Of a DNA stretch of 64,000 nucleotides, positions 33,360 through 45,477 are shown one piece after another. Source of the stretch: Siphonodentalium dalli (Eukaryota > Mollusca > Scaphopoda > Gadilida > Siphonodentaliidae); NCBI GenBank assembly GCA_032622095.1, contig CP136067.1, positions 131,381,990-131,445,989 of the forward strand. The letters are read 5' to 3'. Position 1 is the stretch's first letter; every line of letters starts with the position of its first letter. The notes under the pieces were generated by a model. That model was given only the letters and a program-made list of their open reading frames with translations, was not told where the DNA came from and did not search any database. A program made the translations under genes and the position numbers.

Positions 33360-35077
33360 AATCGGTTCTTCAGTCACACTCGCGCACAGACACACTAGGC
33401 CTAGTACCGGTACTGTACTTCGGTTATTACACATCAACTTGAGAAGATTGTACCAACCGTATGTTGTGTCCGATGTTTTTTCGCAGATACTCGGTTGATG
33501 CTAACCTGTGCAACCTCAGTGTAGCTCCTGAAAGAAAGAATAATTTAATATATTAGTGACTCATTGAATTGCATCATAATTATTATTGCTATTAGGGTGA
33601 CATCTTACCTGCCTGCACGTTTTTCTAAGATTCTCGACTTTAAAATCATATTATGGTATTGTACCAGAGTACATGTAACTTGATTGTAAGAAAAATACCT
33701 TACCAATTCAATGACAACAGTCTTCCAAAATTATACAACAATGTCGCAGTTGGCCTATTGGAAGTATTGCCGTGTTCGGTCAATCAGTGCACATGCATCA
33801 ATGCGCTTCAAATGAGACATGATAGTACGTAATTGAATTAATGGAAGATGGACTTATAAACATTTGAGAACAATGTAGATGTGGTTATCAGTGGTTATTG
33901 GTTAATATTTGACGTTTGCATCTCAAAATTCACGATAGTTTTCATTTCCGCGTTCTGGGACATCGTGAATACTCAAGTACACGGCGAGATGGATAATATA
34001 TTAAAAATCACGGATGTGGAAGAGGATATATTTAGAATTTAAGACGAATGCATTGTGATCTGCATGTACTAGACAGAAACTCACTTTTAAAACAATTCCT
34101 ATCTCTTTGATCAAATTATGTATACATTGGCATTTTTAACAATAATCACACTAAGCATCTACTTATTATATGGCACAGGCATGGCACCAGTATTTCACCG
34201 ACGCAGGGGCTATAATATCCGTTGAGGGGTGCTATTATACCGTAATGCTATCTGGCTTACCATTGCACATTCCCCCGAGGAGGAGGAGGAGATGACTAAG
34301 CTGTACACCACTTAGTGATACCCCTGTCATTGAACCAGACCGAACTCCCGTACCGTGTACCTCGAACTGTCGAAGTGTTTGAAATATCTTACCCAATATT
34401 ATGTCGAACTGAAAAATATATGCTGTTGTTGTCTAAAAACAACATTTCCCCCACTAATTTCTCAAACAATGAGAACAATTTGAACATATATGTGACAGAA
34501 TATGGTTAAAGAATTATCTTTTGCACTGTTTTCCAAATTTACAACCGTTGGAAACTTTTACCAAATGTTGGGTAGGGTGAGACATTATTGCCAATCAAAT
34601 ATCAAATCATACCGGGAATGGAACAATATATAGCATACTTACCTTCTGTGAAGATCGCCATACAACATGCACACAGGAGAAGTGCTGATCAAATATGTTC
34701 GAGAACAAAACAAAGCAACTTTATGGAAGATCGAAGCGCGAAAATGAGAAACTGGTACCGTATCAACAGGCTGTTTAAAACTATATCTGAATTCTTAACG
34801 ATGCTCATGTGATGGAATTTGAATCTAACAGCGTGCCTGACCGGCACTGCGTGTATAATAGTCTACCGGTACGTAATTGATACCGCAAACAGGATATGCC
34901 AACCTCGATCTCGCCACATAGTCGCGATCCATGTTGATTAGTAGTGACAGCTATATAGCTTTGTCCGTTAAAACACTGCTTGGAGCTGTAAGCTGGGCAT
35001 GAATGGAATCTTTGTGATAACAGGTCGATTTTTACAGCTTGGAGCTGTAATTTGGGGCCCAGTTTACAGCTCGTTGT
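33360..35077. other. No gene supported
   Basis: The word CTTGGAGCTGTAA is duplicated near 34980 and 35038. The ORFs 34315-34509 and 34588-34812 are unrecognised. Nothing else was seen. Confidence 0.4.
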
Positions 35078-35422
35078 ATGAGTGCAGGGAAATCTATCAC
35101 ACCGACTGGGTTATTCTCATGCAGCTCTGAAGGTGTTGTTTATACGCTGACGTGCAGACAGTGTCCCTGGCTTATCTACATCGGAGAGACGGGCCAAACC
35201 CTCAGAGGCCGCATGAATGGACACCGCCATGACATAACATCAGAAAATATATTCGTGCCCGTGTGAGAACATTTTAACTATTCTCACCATTCAGAGGAAG
35301 ACCTCGAGGTCAGAGTTCTCAGAGGAGGATTGAAACGACTGAGAGCAACGAAAACAGTAGAGTTGAAATTAATAACCTAGATGGACACCATCCAGAAAGG
35401 GTTAAGCATGGATTATGGTTTT
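35078..35422 (+). pseudogene. Penelope-like element, GIY-YIG endonuclease remnant
   Basis: The frame reads GVVYTLTCRQCPWLIYIGET followed by GQTLRGRMNGHRHDI, the GIY-YIG nuclease core with a Cys-x2-Cys insertion as in Penelope-like retroelement endonucleases. After a stop at 35264 the same frame continues with HFNYSHHSEEDLEVRVLRGG and, after another stop, MDTIQKGLSMDYGF, matching the C-terminal pattern of those proteins. The reverse transcriptase part is absent, so this is a truncated copy. The catalytic arginine context (LRGRMN) is retained. Confidence 0.75.
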
Positions 35423-35571
35423 CTCTCACATTATACGCTGTACTGCATAATTTCCGGGGAACTCGGCACTCGGGAGCAGCCGCGACGTAGCCTTCCGTCA
35501 CTCTTGTTATGAACATCATCGTGATGGACACTTTCAACGTCAACGACTTTTCACTGTTTGTTCACTTCATA

Positions 35572-35603
35572 CTTGATAAAGGCTACTAGATAGCCGAAAT
35601 CTC
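35572..35603 (+). ncRNA. Degenerate hammerhead-ribozyme-like core
   Basis: Downstream of the Penelope-like fragment is TTGATAA, then a stem GGCTA-CTAGA-TAGCC, then GAAAT. This matches the hammerhead order CUGANGA, stem II, GAAA, with two core changes (first C to U, and G to A in the NGA part), so it is probably inactive. Penelope-like elements are known to carry hammerhead motifs in their terminal repeats, which supports the reading. Confidence 0.45.
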
Positions 35604-36125
35604 GTGTTTTTTAAAAACTCAAATGAGTCTTAAATGGTGTTACGTTATTTTATTCCCATTTTTATCTGACTGATATGCGCGATCCCACCGTTTGCACAAC
35701 ACACAGGGAAATAGTGGATTTAGTACTCTCGAAATAAACTATAATAGTTGAATTCGGGATATGCCTGACCTTTTATAACAACATACAATCCCTCAATTGA
35801 GCACTCAATGCCACTCATTGCCTTCGTGAAGGCGGATCATTATGAGAGAACAAAAACGAACCATTATGTTTGTCCATTAATCTTGACAAAAACTTCAACT
35901 CGCCTTAATACAAGATGAACTATTAAAGACTGAACCCAAATTAGAGGATTGTGTTTAAATAATTTATTAGTTGTCCCTAAAATATCGCGACGTGTGGTAT
36001 CCGGAGTAAGGCCGTACAATGCAGATGTGAGCTTCCTGTAAACTCACCTCACGCTCCTCCTATTCTTTTCGGCACTTTCTCTAATGAGACGAGATGCCTC
36101 ACATATAAGATAGGTCACGCGATCT
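35604..36125. other. No gene; family B terminus
   Basis: ATAATAGTTGAATTCGGGATATGCCTGACC at about 35741-35770 is an isolated family-B end. The rest is unassigned. Confidence 0.4.
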
Positions 36126-36479
36126 CTTAAAGGGGTATTGTAAACTAAGTCCGATCATGTATGGGACCATCTCCTTTTATACTCAACAGAATATATGCAA
36201 CAAATGAATGAATTTTAGTCATGGATAAGTACAAAACACACTCATGTGCTCTATAAACGATGCAAAAAACATAGTAATTATAATGAAAATGAATTTATGA
36301 CTCCAGCCATAAATTCATTTTCATTATAATTACCATTTTGTTCGCATCAATCATAGGGCAAATGAGTGTGTTTTGCACTAATCCATGACTAAAATTCGTT
36401 CATTTGTTGCATATATTCTGTTGAGTATAAAAGGAGATGGTCCCATACATGATCAGATTTAGAGTAGAGTAGCCCTTTA
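36126..36479. mobile_element. Family C fold-back MITE, intact copy
   Basis: The arms of about 165 bp (AAAGGGGTATTGTAAACTAA, then TGTATGGGACCATCTCCTTT) meet at CATAAATTCATTTTCAT. They are nearly perfect complements. This copy shows that 3460-4674 was split by insertions. Confidence 0.8.
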
Positions 36480-36979
36480 AATGTTAGATTTGTTACATAA
36501 ATCAGTTATAATATTTGATGACATCAAGAAGATTAACTGACGACTTCTCGTAACCAATTTTCTGATAATCTATCTGATGCAATCGGAGAATACACTTGCT
36601 TGTAAATGTTAAAATACGTATACCATTCATTTTCACTATATAATTATTATCCAAAGCCCCATCCCCACCCAACCCCACCACACCCGATAACACAACAGAA
36701 CTAAAAAGACAATTATACTGAGATATATACTCGGAACATGTCACAATCATTTATGTTGTTATCTTCGCGTATGCGCATACCTTATATGTTTAATTCCCTT
36801 GTTTCGTGCTCATATATCTTGTCGATGAAGGGAGTAATACAATACATCTATCTATCTATCTGCAATATCTCGCACAAGCGCACGGATGTTCATGCAGTGA
36901 TTATAATAAAAACTATTGACTGCATATCTATTTGGAAATCATCACCAGTTCTACCAACATCATGAACATTGAGGAGATA

Positions 36980-37141
36980 AATAGAAATTATATATATTCT
37001 ATTCAAAATTAAAGATTTTTTATTGTTGTTCTAATTACATGTGTAATATACGAACAAAACAATATATAATCAATAGCACAACAAATAAACAAATAAAATG
37101 GTAAGTATAGCATGATATTTTAATAAAGTTATCGTACAATA
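36980..37141 (-). mobile_element. 5'-truncated LINE 3' end
   Basis: Read on the minus strand this matches 26810-26930: ACGATAACTTTATTAAA, ATACTTACCATTTTATTTG, GATTATATATTGTTTTGTTC, ATTAGAACAACAATAAA. The terminal repeat differs (AATCTTTAATTTTG). It is the same family as the element at 23.9-26.9 kb, inserted in the opposite orientation. Confidence 0.75.
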
Positions 37142-37188
37142 TTTGTTCGGCGTCGCTCTTGTAATGGAGGAAGAGTAAAGGGTAAACT

Positions 37189-37305
37189 GGCACAGCGGGG
37201 ACCCGACTGGATGTGGTATATCATGTCATACAGCGGTGACCCCAATGGATATGGTATAGCATGCCATACAGCGGTGACCCGAATGGATATGGTATAGCAT
37301 GTCAA
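37189..37305. repeat. 38-bp tandem repeat, 3 copies
   Basis: CATACAGCGGTGACCC(G/C)A and ATGGATATGGTATAGCATG are repeated three times; the first copy is the most diverged. Confidence 0.8.
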
Positions 37306-37319
37306 TTGCTGCACGGTCC

Positions 37320-38047
37320 ACTCCCGCGAGGTATAATCTCTACGAGGAGTGAACTATGGAATATTTTGGGCATATCTTAAAAACCCACACAACTTTGTCA
37401 TGTTTACAGCATCGGTTGTGTTTATGATTGAGCAGAAGTTATTTAATTGCATACCGGCCGCAATCAAGATGACTATTTCTGTAGTTTTTCAAACGGCAGG
37501 GCCGGATTCATCATCTCTGGTTTAAACCTCCGAGTTTAAACTTGGTTTAAACCTACATTGGCGGTCCAGCCAAACCGGGTCTAAGGGGGCGTTTTTGTCG
37601 TTCAGTTACCAGCTAATTGGCCAGGTGATTCATATAAAAACAGGCTTTTTCTCAAATCACCAATTAGCCAAAAACAGCGAAAATGACTACTTTAGAAAAA
37701 ATGACGGCACTGTTTTCTCAATAGTGTCATCTTGGCTTCACATTTACGTGTACATGGACACAGTTCCTTTACTTAACTGAACGGATGTGATTGATTTCAT
37801 TATCCCAATGTACAATACTTTGAGGTTAAAGGCACGTGAGGCCTTAGTTGTCGAACATATTCATATTTGTTCCAATCACCGTAAACAGAAAAACATTAAA
37901 ACGCATACAGTTTCGTTCATATATACCATGACCATCGCGAAAACAGCATGTTATCATAAAGATTTACTATATTTTACCTAAGCCAGAGCCTGATTGTGTT
38001 ACAGAAGACAGCACAGTGCTGCTGACTAATCACACACAAATGGCATA
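37320..38047. other. No gene supported
   Basis: GGTTTAAACCTCCGAGTTTAAACTTGGTTTAAACC at 37519-37554 is a cluster of GTTTAAAC palindromes. The ORFs are short. Confidence 0.4.
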
Positions 38048-38300
38048 AACGCTCTTTATTCGTTCCATATCAGGAATTCACCAACAAAGAACGCTCTTTA
38101 TGTTTACCATCATAATATAAATAAACACCAGAAAAGTAACTTTTTATGCTTTTGTTTACATAACAATGGTCAAAGATATGACAATGACACACTGTTCATG
38201 CGATATTTCTTATTTGTATACGGACAAAGTCTGTCTACATTTTGTTGTTCTTTCTGTTTGTGGCGGTTTTTGACGGGTGGAAATATTTTCACAGGATACC
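38048..38300. repeat. Dispersed repeat, inverse of 54545-54790
   Basis: AACGCTCTTTAT occurs twice (38048 and 38090), followed by GTTTACCATCATAATATAAA, AAGTAACTTTTTATGC and CGGACAAAGTCTGTCTAC. The same order appears inverted at 54545-54790. Divergence is about 15-20% by eye. Confidence 0.7.
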
Positions 38301-39012
38301 CACCACCAAGGCCAACCGTACCTTTAATATGCGCGAACAGATGAGAATAGCAAGCTCCATGAATCCCAATTCGAATAGATGAAATCACATACACGTGCCC
38401 CTTATGTAGGATCAATTGTGGGTGTATCAGTTTCACGTTAGTTAACGTAACCACTATAAACTAAATGGTGTCTTGTTCTCGCTACAGTGTTGCATATAAT
38501 GCTATTGTATGTCATATTTTGTCATCCTTATTACAATTCTGAATACTCGTTGTTATGAACTGACGATATTTTTTCTGTTGTGAATCGCCGGATTTGCAGA
38601 CAGTCCCATGGGCACCCTGGTACATTCGTAACACGGACGAATATTATACTTGTTGACAGTGTTGGTCGGTAATTGTGTTTACTATGAGAATAATGAACAG
38701 GTTATATCCTCATCATATAATGCCTCCCCGACATCTGGGAATAACGTCCAGACAACAGCGCCCGTTTATTATAGTAAACACGTGATTATGTGGACTTTAT
38801 TGATTGAAATCATGAGTTGTACTTTTATTGGATTGATATTTTATTTGGACTAGTTTTAGACCGTCGCGGCTGGGTGCTGATAAACTATTGAGTCCTTGGG
38901 CAAGTTTTACATAAAACCGAAATGCCACCTGGATGAGAGATATACATCAATTTTGTGACACAGTCAGTATAACAAACCAGTTATAACGCCTAGATTCTGG
39001 ACCATAAACATC
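38301..39012. other. No gene supported
   Basis: ORF 38650-38853 is open but unrecognised. No repeat structure was seen. Confidence 0.4.
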
Positions 39013-39520
39013 TAGATCATGCCATGAATCTCTATTCTGGCTAACGCCCGTTGAGATCATATTCCACCAGTACAAAACCTGGGAACTTTTTGAAGTTTTG
39101 ACAGGAAACCTTATAAAGTCGACAGAATAACAACACGGGGATATATTTCTTAGTTATTATATGTTCCTTGATAATGTACTTCGCTGTAGGTGAAGGTCCC
39201 AACTAGAAATTGCTAACCTTTCTGTGGCTTTTGTGAGCCGATATCGCAATAAGCATTGTATTAGTTACCCAGGAGAAATTCCATAAGTGTAAGCGACGCA
39301 AAGCCAAATCGCACACAAAGTCACAAAATGTGAAATTTCGATTTGGGACCTTCACCTACAGTGAATTACATTACTAAGGAACAGATAATATATTCCCCGC
39401 GTTGTTTTTGTTTGTTTTATAAGGTTCCCTGTCAAAACTTCAAAAAGTTCCCAGGTTTTGTGCCAGTGGAATATAATCTCTACGTGCGTTAGCCTGAATA
39501 GAGATTCATGGCATGATCTA
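39013..39520. mobile_element. Inverted-repeat element, about 190-bp arms
   Basis: The left arm 39013-39205 (TAGATCATGCCATGAATCTC, then AACTTTTTGAAGTTTTGACA, then GTAGGTGAAGGTCCCAA) is inverted at 39344-39520. The central 140 bases are unpaired. No TSD was determined and there is no transposase. Confidence 0.75.
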
Positions 39521-41518
39521 ATCGAACTTCTCGAATATAGATCATATGAAGTCGGCTGCATATATAACTAGAATGCACTCAGAGAGATGCCAACGTGCGC
39601 AAAAATGTAATAAACAATAATTTAAAAAATAATTTCACTGTATTTTACTTAATTTATTTTATTTAATTAATGTTAGCAAAAAAAAGACAATTACCATTTC
39701 TCATTTCATCACAGATAAAAGGCAAATTACTATATTAATCATTTAAGTAATTAAAACCAATTCCATGTTGCCTAAAGAATGAGACTTTAATATCGATTAC
39801 ATTTTTTTCAGCGGCATATTTTCATTTTCATTTTCCGATAGTCAAAGTTGACCAAAGGAGCAATTATAAGAAATATTTAATACTATTTGTGTAAATATTG
39901 ATAACAGCCAATATGCAATAATAAATATCAATAATTAATCAATAATTAATCAATAACGATCATTTTATGTAATAATAAACTCTTCAAACGGTGTTTGTGT
40001 CAACAACTGCGTTTTGTTTTGTGTTACGTCATTCGTCGTATTTGACCCGGAACTCGGCTGAAGGTTAGGCTATTCAGCCTATTGCGTCGAATTACGAAAT
40101 CGCGTTTTGAATGTCTCTCTTTTCCCGCACGATAAAAAGAGGTCTTCGCACGAACCAAAAATGATAAAACTTCCCAATTATAAGTAAAAATACCCAAATG
40201 AAGGAGTCTATGTTGGTCCCGAAGGAGTCTATAGACTCTTTGATGTAGAGTTCTGATGGAGGAAATGTAGGTCGATCTATTTTTGTCATAACTCTGACGT
40301 ATTTTGACCTGGGAGAAAAAATCGAAATCGAGGCTCACTACGAGCATGCCAGTTTTAAATATAGAAACAGGGAATCCCGAAAAATGGCGATATCGGCGAC
40401 AAACAAATAATCGAAAACAACACATAAAATAAACATAACAAAAACGCGGAACAGTAAAAATGTCAGAACGCCACGAGGTTTTACGTCGTTTTTGGTGACG
40501 TCATGGAGTGAAACGGAGTAGGGTGACACCAACCTACGAATCTGTCTGATCGCCATACTGTTGCGCGAGCGCACGTAATGAAACATACATTGGGTTATGT
40601 AGCTGCACAATATACTAACTGATTATGATACTGAAACAATGTTGATGTTATAACGTATAATATTCTGCGTGTCGAATTTAGAAAATTGCCGAATATTTAT
40701 ACTGAAGACGAAAACGTGACACTTGACAAATGAGCCAGAAGCAGTTTCTTATCCGATTAACCAAATTGCACCTTGACGCGATAATTATAAGTGACGAGTT
40801 ATAACTTAGACAGTATGCAAAGGTGTTATCTTTATATACTGTGAATTATAACAGGTATAGAAACACTTTCCATGTCCGATGGAACGTCACGACCAACTGT
40901 TTCGCGATTTGACCATTGAATATATACTATTCGTCACCATTCATGGGACTGAGCAAATAAATTACACGTTATTCAGTCTTATTCAAAAGTATATTATAAA
41001 ACAGATTGAATGATAAATGTTAAATCAAACATACCGAATAATACATAACTTATGAAAACAATTATGACATCACCGATCGAGGATTAACAGTCTCCCTCCA
41101 TTCTGACGCAAATAACGCACTCTTTCATTGACATCTTAACGTGTATCCCTACATTACCTTCATCTGTAAATACTGTATTTGTTCTGTGTATACCATTTGT
41201 ATTATATTGTATTGCAGGCAGGAAGTCTAACTCTTTTTGTGAATTGTCATTTGTTTGATGAAAAGGGGCGTCATTAAGTTAGAGCCCCAATCCAATGGGG
41301 TATTTGGCTAATAAAATATGTTTAAACTAACTCTTTCGCCAAATCAGTCCACGACAGACCAGCCATGGGCATTTGTGGTACAGATACATGGACACGGGTG
41401 ATACATTTGAAGAAATATTCACAAATTACATGCATGACATGTACACTATGCAAGTTTTAGAATCCTTTGTCAACGAGTCAATAATATCATATATGGAGCA
41501 GTATTCATTGTTCACAAA
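39521..41518. other. AT-rich, no gene supported
   Basis: Minus-strand ORFs at 40024-40610 (133 and 90 codons) have no recognisable motif. CAATAATTAATCAATAATTAAT near 39930 is a small tandem repeat. Confidence 0.4.
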
Positions 41519-42594
41519 TTGTCAACATGGTTCAGAAAAAAACTGTCATGTAAAACACAGTTAATAGAATACCTGTCTCATGTCACTGCCGAACTAGATC
41601 AGGGGGAGCCTGTAGATGCCATTTACTTGGATTTTCAAAAGGCATTTGACAGCGTTCCGCACGAAAGACTGCTTCATAAATTAAAGGCATATGGTATTGA
41701 AAACAATGTTCTTAACCCTTTACCCAACAAACCGGCCAAAAGCGCCCAAATAAAGCTTCAACAGCTTAAAATATTTTCGGTCTGTCTCAATAACACCATA
41801 CAAATATGGATATCATTGGAACCGGTTCATTGACCACATTGTGATGGTTATAGTTATGCCCTGTGCCAATGCATTCTCTTATATATGCGAGTCGACCATA
41901 GGTCGCCTCGCATATATAAGAGAATGCATTGGCCTAAAAAAAAAAAAATTTAACACTTTTTACCATTTTTTCTTACATTCTTTAACAATTTTAGAATTTT
42001 TTCTTACATTTTTTAACAATTTTTATAATATTTTTCTACATTCTTTGACAATTTTATCATTTTTAATATGTGTTAAGCCAATGCATTCTCTCATATATGC
42101 GAGGCGACCTATGGTCGACTCGCATATATAAGATAATGCATTGGCACAGGGCCCTTCTGTTGGGTAAAGGGTTAACTGGATTAAGGAATTCTTAAGTGGG
42201 ATAGTACAAAGGGTTCGTGTAAATTCGGCATATTCTAAATGGAGCCAGGTGACAAGTGGAGTCCTTATCTTGGGGCGATCTTATCGAGGTTTATAAATAC
42301 CTGAATGGAATGTATAACACGGACCCAAGTAATTACTTTGTATTCGCTGACTACACAAGGACCAGAGGATATAAACTCAAATTACAAGGGACAAAATACA
42401 AAAAGGATATCCGGAAATATTTTTTCACAAATCGTGTAATTTCTCATTGGAACAGTTTACCTGATTTCGTAGTCGAAAGTGGGTCATTGGAAGATTTCAA
42501 GAAAGGCATAGACTCATATTGCTATGCCCGTAAATACAGCCATGATTTTGAAGACCAGTGCCATTTAATTTCATTTCTGATGTATGATATTTAA
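41519..42594 (+). pseudogene. CR1/L2-like LINE polymerase, split by a MITE
   Basis: Before the insertion the frame reads DAIYLDFQKAFDSVPHERLL (RT motif with the first catalytic Asp). After it comes NWIKEFLSGIVQRVRVNSAY, then VTSGVL. Next is an internal deletion that removes the YADD region. 42256-42594 encodes the C-terminal part, GDLIEVYKYLNGMY, RTRGYKLKL, RKYFFTNRVISHWNSLPD. The element is inactive: split, internally deleted and 5'-truncated. It differs from the 24-26 kb element at every comparable motif, so it is a different family. Confidence 0.85.
41716..42171. mobile_element. piggyBac-like MITE, copy 2
   Basis: CCCTTTACCCAACA and the inverse, with exact TTAA at 41712-41715 and 42172-42175. 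Removing it and one TTAA restores the LINE reading frame (IENNVL then NWIKEF), confirming the boundaries. Hairpin modules are at 41865-41933 and 42078-42150. Confidence 0.9.
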
Positions 42595-42749
42595 CTGATC
42601 CGGGACAAAGAGCCAGAGGCTCGTTCTGATTATATTTGATATTTGGCAACAAATGGCCACATGTGAGGGAGATGCAACCCCCGAATGGTATTCAGTCGTG
42701 TTATTTTAAAATCGTTGTGTTTCCTATCGCCAAACGTTGTGAACAAATC

Positions 42750-44038
42750 CAACATATCCTCGCGGAAATACGCACATTATGTACTTATAATGTGAACTAG
42801 GTACATAATGTTATTATTTGATTCTGAAATTAGCAGATAATGGACTCTTGTCCGTGATTTCGTTGTATGGCGAGGGGCACAGTGAAAACAACTGTTAAAG
42901 AGCGTTTCCATGAGTTGACTTATTCAGCACATTGTCGACTCAAAGTAAAACGATTCTAAGCATATTATCTACCTAAAATAAGTTCTATTATAAGCAGATA
43001 ATGTGCCGATTTTCCGAAAAACAGGCTGACAAATCAAACTCTAATTAGCCAATCTTTAGTCCCATAATCGATCCTATAATTTCTTTGTCTGAATATGTTT
43101 ACACCATAATGTGATCAAGTTACTTTACTGTATATGAACTACGCAGTTTAGTAATCAAACTCACTCCCCACATATTGACCTTCTCCCCCACTCAACCACA
43201 AGTTATCTATTATTGATCTACCGTATATACTGCCTTCCAGAGTAGCTGACGAACACTTGACTTACATATACATGATGAAAATATCCTTTGCACAAAACCC
43301 TGTTCCTAAATTTAGTTAAAACGAACAATCACACCAACTCAACCAAATGTTATACTACCAAAAATCAACCATAACCCATATAGCAATAAGCTCTGGAAGG
43401 CACTACACACAGCACCATACAATCTTGCATATATATATGTTCAGCTGTCATCTTGTAAAACATTTTGTATGTTTAATTGTTTATATTGGGAGAGGGGCTT
43501 CATAAGTTAAAAAAACGTGTTCCTCGATCCCTTTTGTATTATTATATGCAAATAGAAATTCGTTTCAAGTCAACCTAATGGGAGCTTTAACATGTAACAA
43601 GTGATTTCATGTTCCACTGAAAGGGAGATTTTCAATAAAAAACTGTTGTAATGTCCTACAATAGAACGTCCCATGGTACAGCCTGTTCTCCCGATAACCC
43701 GAACATTATCTGCTTATAACAAAACTTGTTATAGGTATATAATCTGCTTAGAATTGTCTGATTCTGAGTCGACAAGGTGCTGAAAATGAGAGCGTTTTAG
43801 TCACACTTCGACACACAATGAGGCCATTATAGGCAGATTATGCGCAGACAATGACACAAATAAGCCAACTCACGACGGTTCAGGTGTACGCTCTTTAACA
43901 TGTGTTTTCACTATGACCCGCGCCATAAAATAACGGCTATGACTCCATTGCCTGCTTATTTCATAATCAAATGATTACATTATGAACCTAGTTCACATTA
44001 TAGGTCCATTATATGCTTAGTTATGCGAGGATATGTTG
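42750..44038. mobile_element. 1.3-kb element with long inverted arms
   Basis: The ends CAACATATCCTCGC and the inverse begin arms of about 300-350 bp (42750-43040 and 43680-44038), with words such as ATAATGTGAACTAGG, AAGCAGATAATG and TTGTCGACTCA paired across. The centre has its own pair (CTGCCTTCCAGAG and CTCTGGAAGGCA). Arms differ by about 20% by eye, so it is old. No transposase was found. Confidence 0.7.
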
Positions 44039-44487
44039 CAGTAATGTCCCAGCCACTGACCAAAACAGTAGATACACATTATTGTCTATACATTTGTATA
44101 TTGAGATACGTTCCCGTTACCGTGGCCTGGTAATCAACATGATTTGCTACCTCTCAGTCAAGGCAGAATGTTCAGAGAGAAGATACACCATCTTCAAGAG
44201 TTACCTACAATAATCACCCATGTTCAGGTGCTAAACTGATGTGATGCTGTTAGGGCAAACTGGTGCCATTACGAAACAGTGGCCTACATGTTTTCGAAAG
44301 CTGTCATTTTCGCGGTGTTTGACTAATCTGAACGGTTTGAGAACAAAAAAACAGTGTCCATGAAGCATCCAAGAATATATATATTTTTGAAAAAAAAACA
44401 GTTAAATAATAATGGTTGCACTGGTGTTTGCGAAGCGACGTGAATATTCATCTTGGTTATGATCGATTTGGAATAACGATTCCAACC
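44039..44487. other. No gene supported
   Basis: TTTGACTAATCTGAAC near 44320 recurs at 45450, on the other side of the 39-bp array, hinting at a duplicated flank. Nothing else was found. Confidence 0.4.
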
Positions 44488-45307
44488 AGTATTAGAACAT
44501 TTCGTAATGTATGTTTATGAATGTTTAGTATTAGAACATTTCGTAATGTATGTTTATGAATGTTTAGTATTAGAACATTTCGTAATGTATGTTTATGAAT
44601 GTTTAGTATTAGAACATTTCGTAATGTATGTTTATGAATGTTTAGTATTAGAACATTTCGTAATGTATGTTTATGAATGTTTAGTATTAGAACATTTCGT
44701 AATGTATGTTTATGAATGTTTAGTATTAGAACATTTCGTAATGTATGTTTATGAATGTTTAGTATTAGAACATTTCGTAATGTATGTTTATGAATGTTTA
44801 GTATTAGAACATTTCGTAATGTATGTTTATGAATGTTTAGTATTAGAACATTTCGTAATGTATGTTTATGAATGTTTAGTATTAGAACATTTCGTAATGT
44901 ATGTTTATGAATGTTTAGTATTAGAACATTTCGTAATGTATGTTTATGAATGTTTAGTATTAGAACATTTCGTAATGTATGTTTATGAATGTTTAGTATT
45001 AGAACATTTCGTAATGTATGTTTATGAATGTTTAGTATTAGAACATTTCGTAATGTATGTTTATGAATGTTTAGTATTAGAACATTTCGTAATGTATGTT
45101 TATGAATGTTTAGTATTAGAACATTTCGTAATGTATGTTTATGAATGTTTAGTATTAGAACATTTCGTAATGTATGTTTATGAATGTTTAGTATTAGAAC
45201 ATTTCGTAATGTATGTTTATGAATGTTTAGTATTAGAACATTTCGTAATGTATGTTTATGAATGTTTAGTATTAGAACATTTCGTAATGTATGTTTATGA
45301 ATGTTTG
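44488..45307. repeat. 39-bp tandem array, 21 identical copies
   Basis: The unit AGTATTAGAACATTTCGTAA plus TGTATGTTTATGAATGTTT is repeated 21 times with no visible difference between copies. Because 39 is 13 codons, a 282-codon ORF (44507-45355) is open with the cycle MYVYECLVLEHFV. I see no start context, domain or homology supporting a protein. Confidence 0.97.
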
Positions 45308-45477
45308 ATACACCTCATGGCTTACCCGAACACCGCGAAAATGACAACATTATAAAAAGTAATTCCTGCTGAATTTCTATGATGTATGTGTGCACACGCC
45401 GTTAATAAAATATACCGTTATTTTTACTCATGTTGCATTTTCGAGGTATTTGACTAATCTGAACAAATACCCACCAT

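Noticed and set aside
40024-40610. Two minus-strand ORFs of 133 and 90 codons
   Set aside because: Atypical composition, overlapping frames, and no recognisable motif or splice context.
44507-45355. 282-codon repeat protein
   Set aside because: The 39-bp period makes the frame open automatically; nothing else supports a gene.
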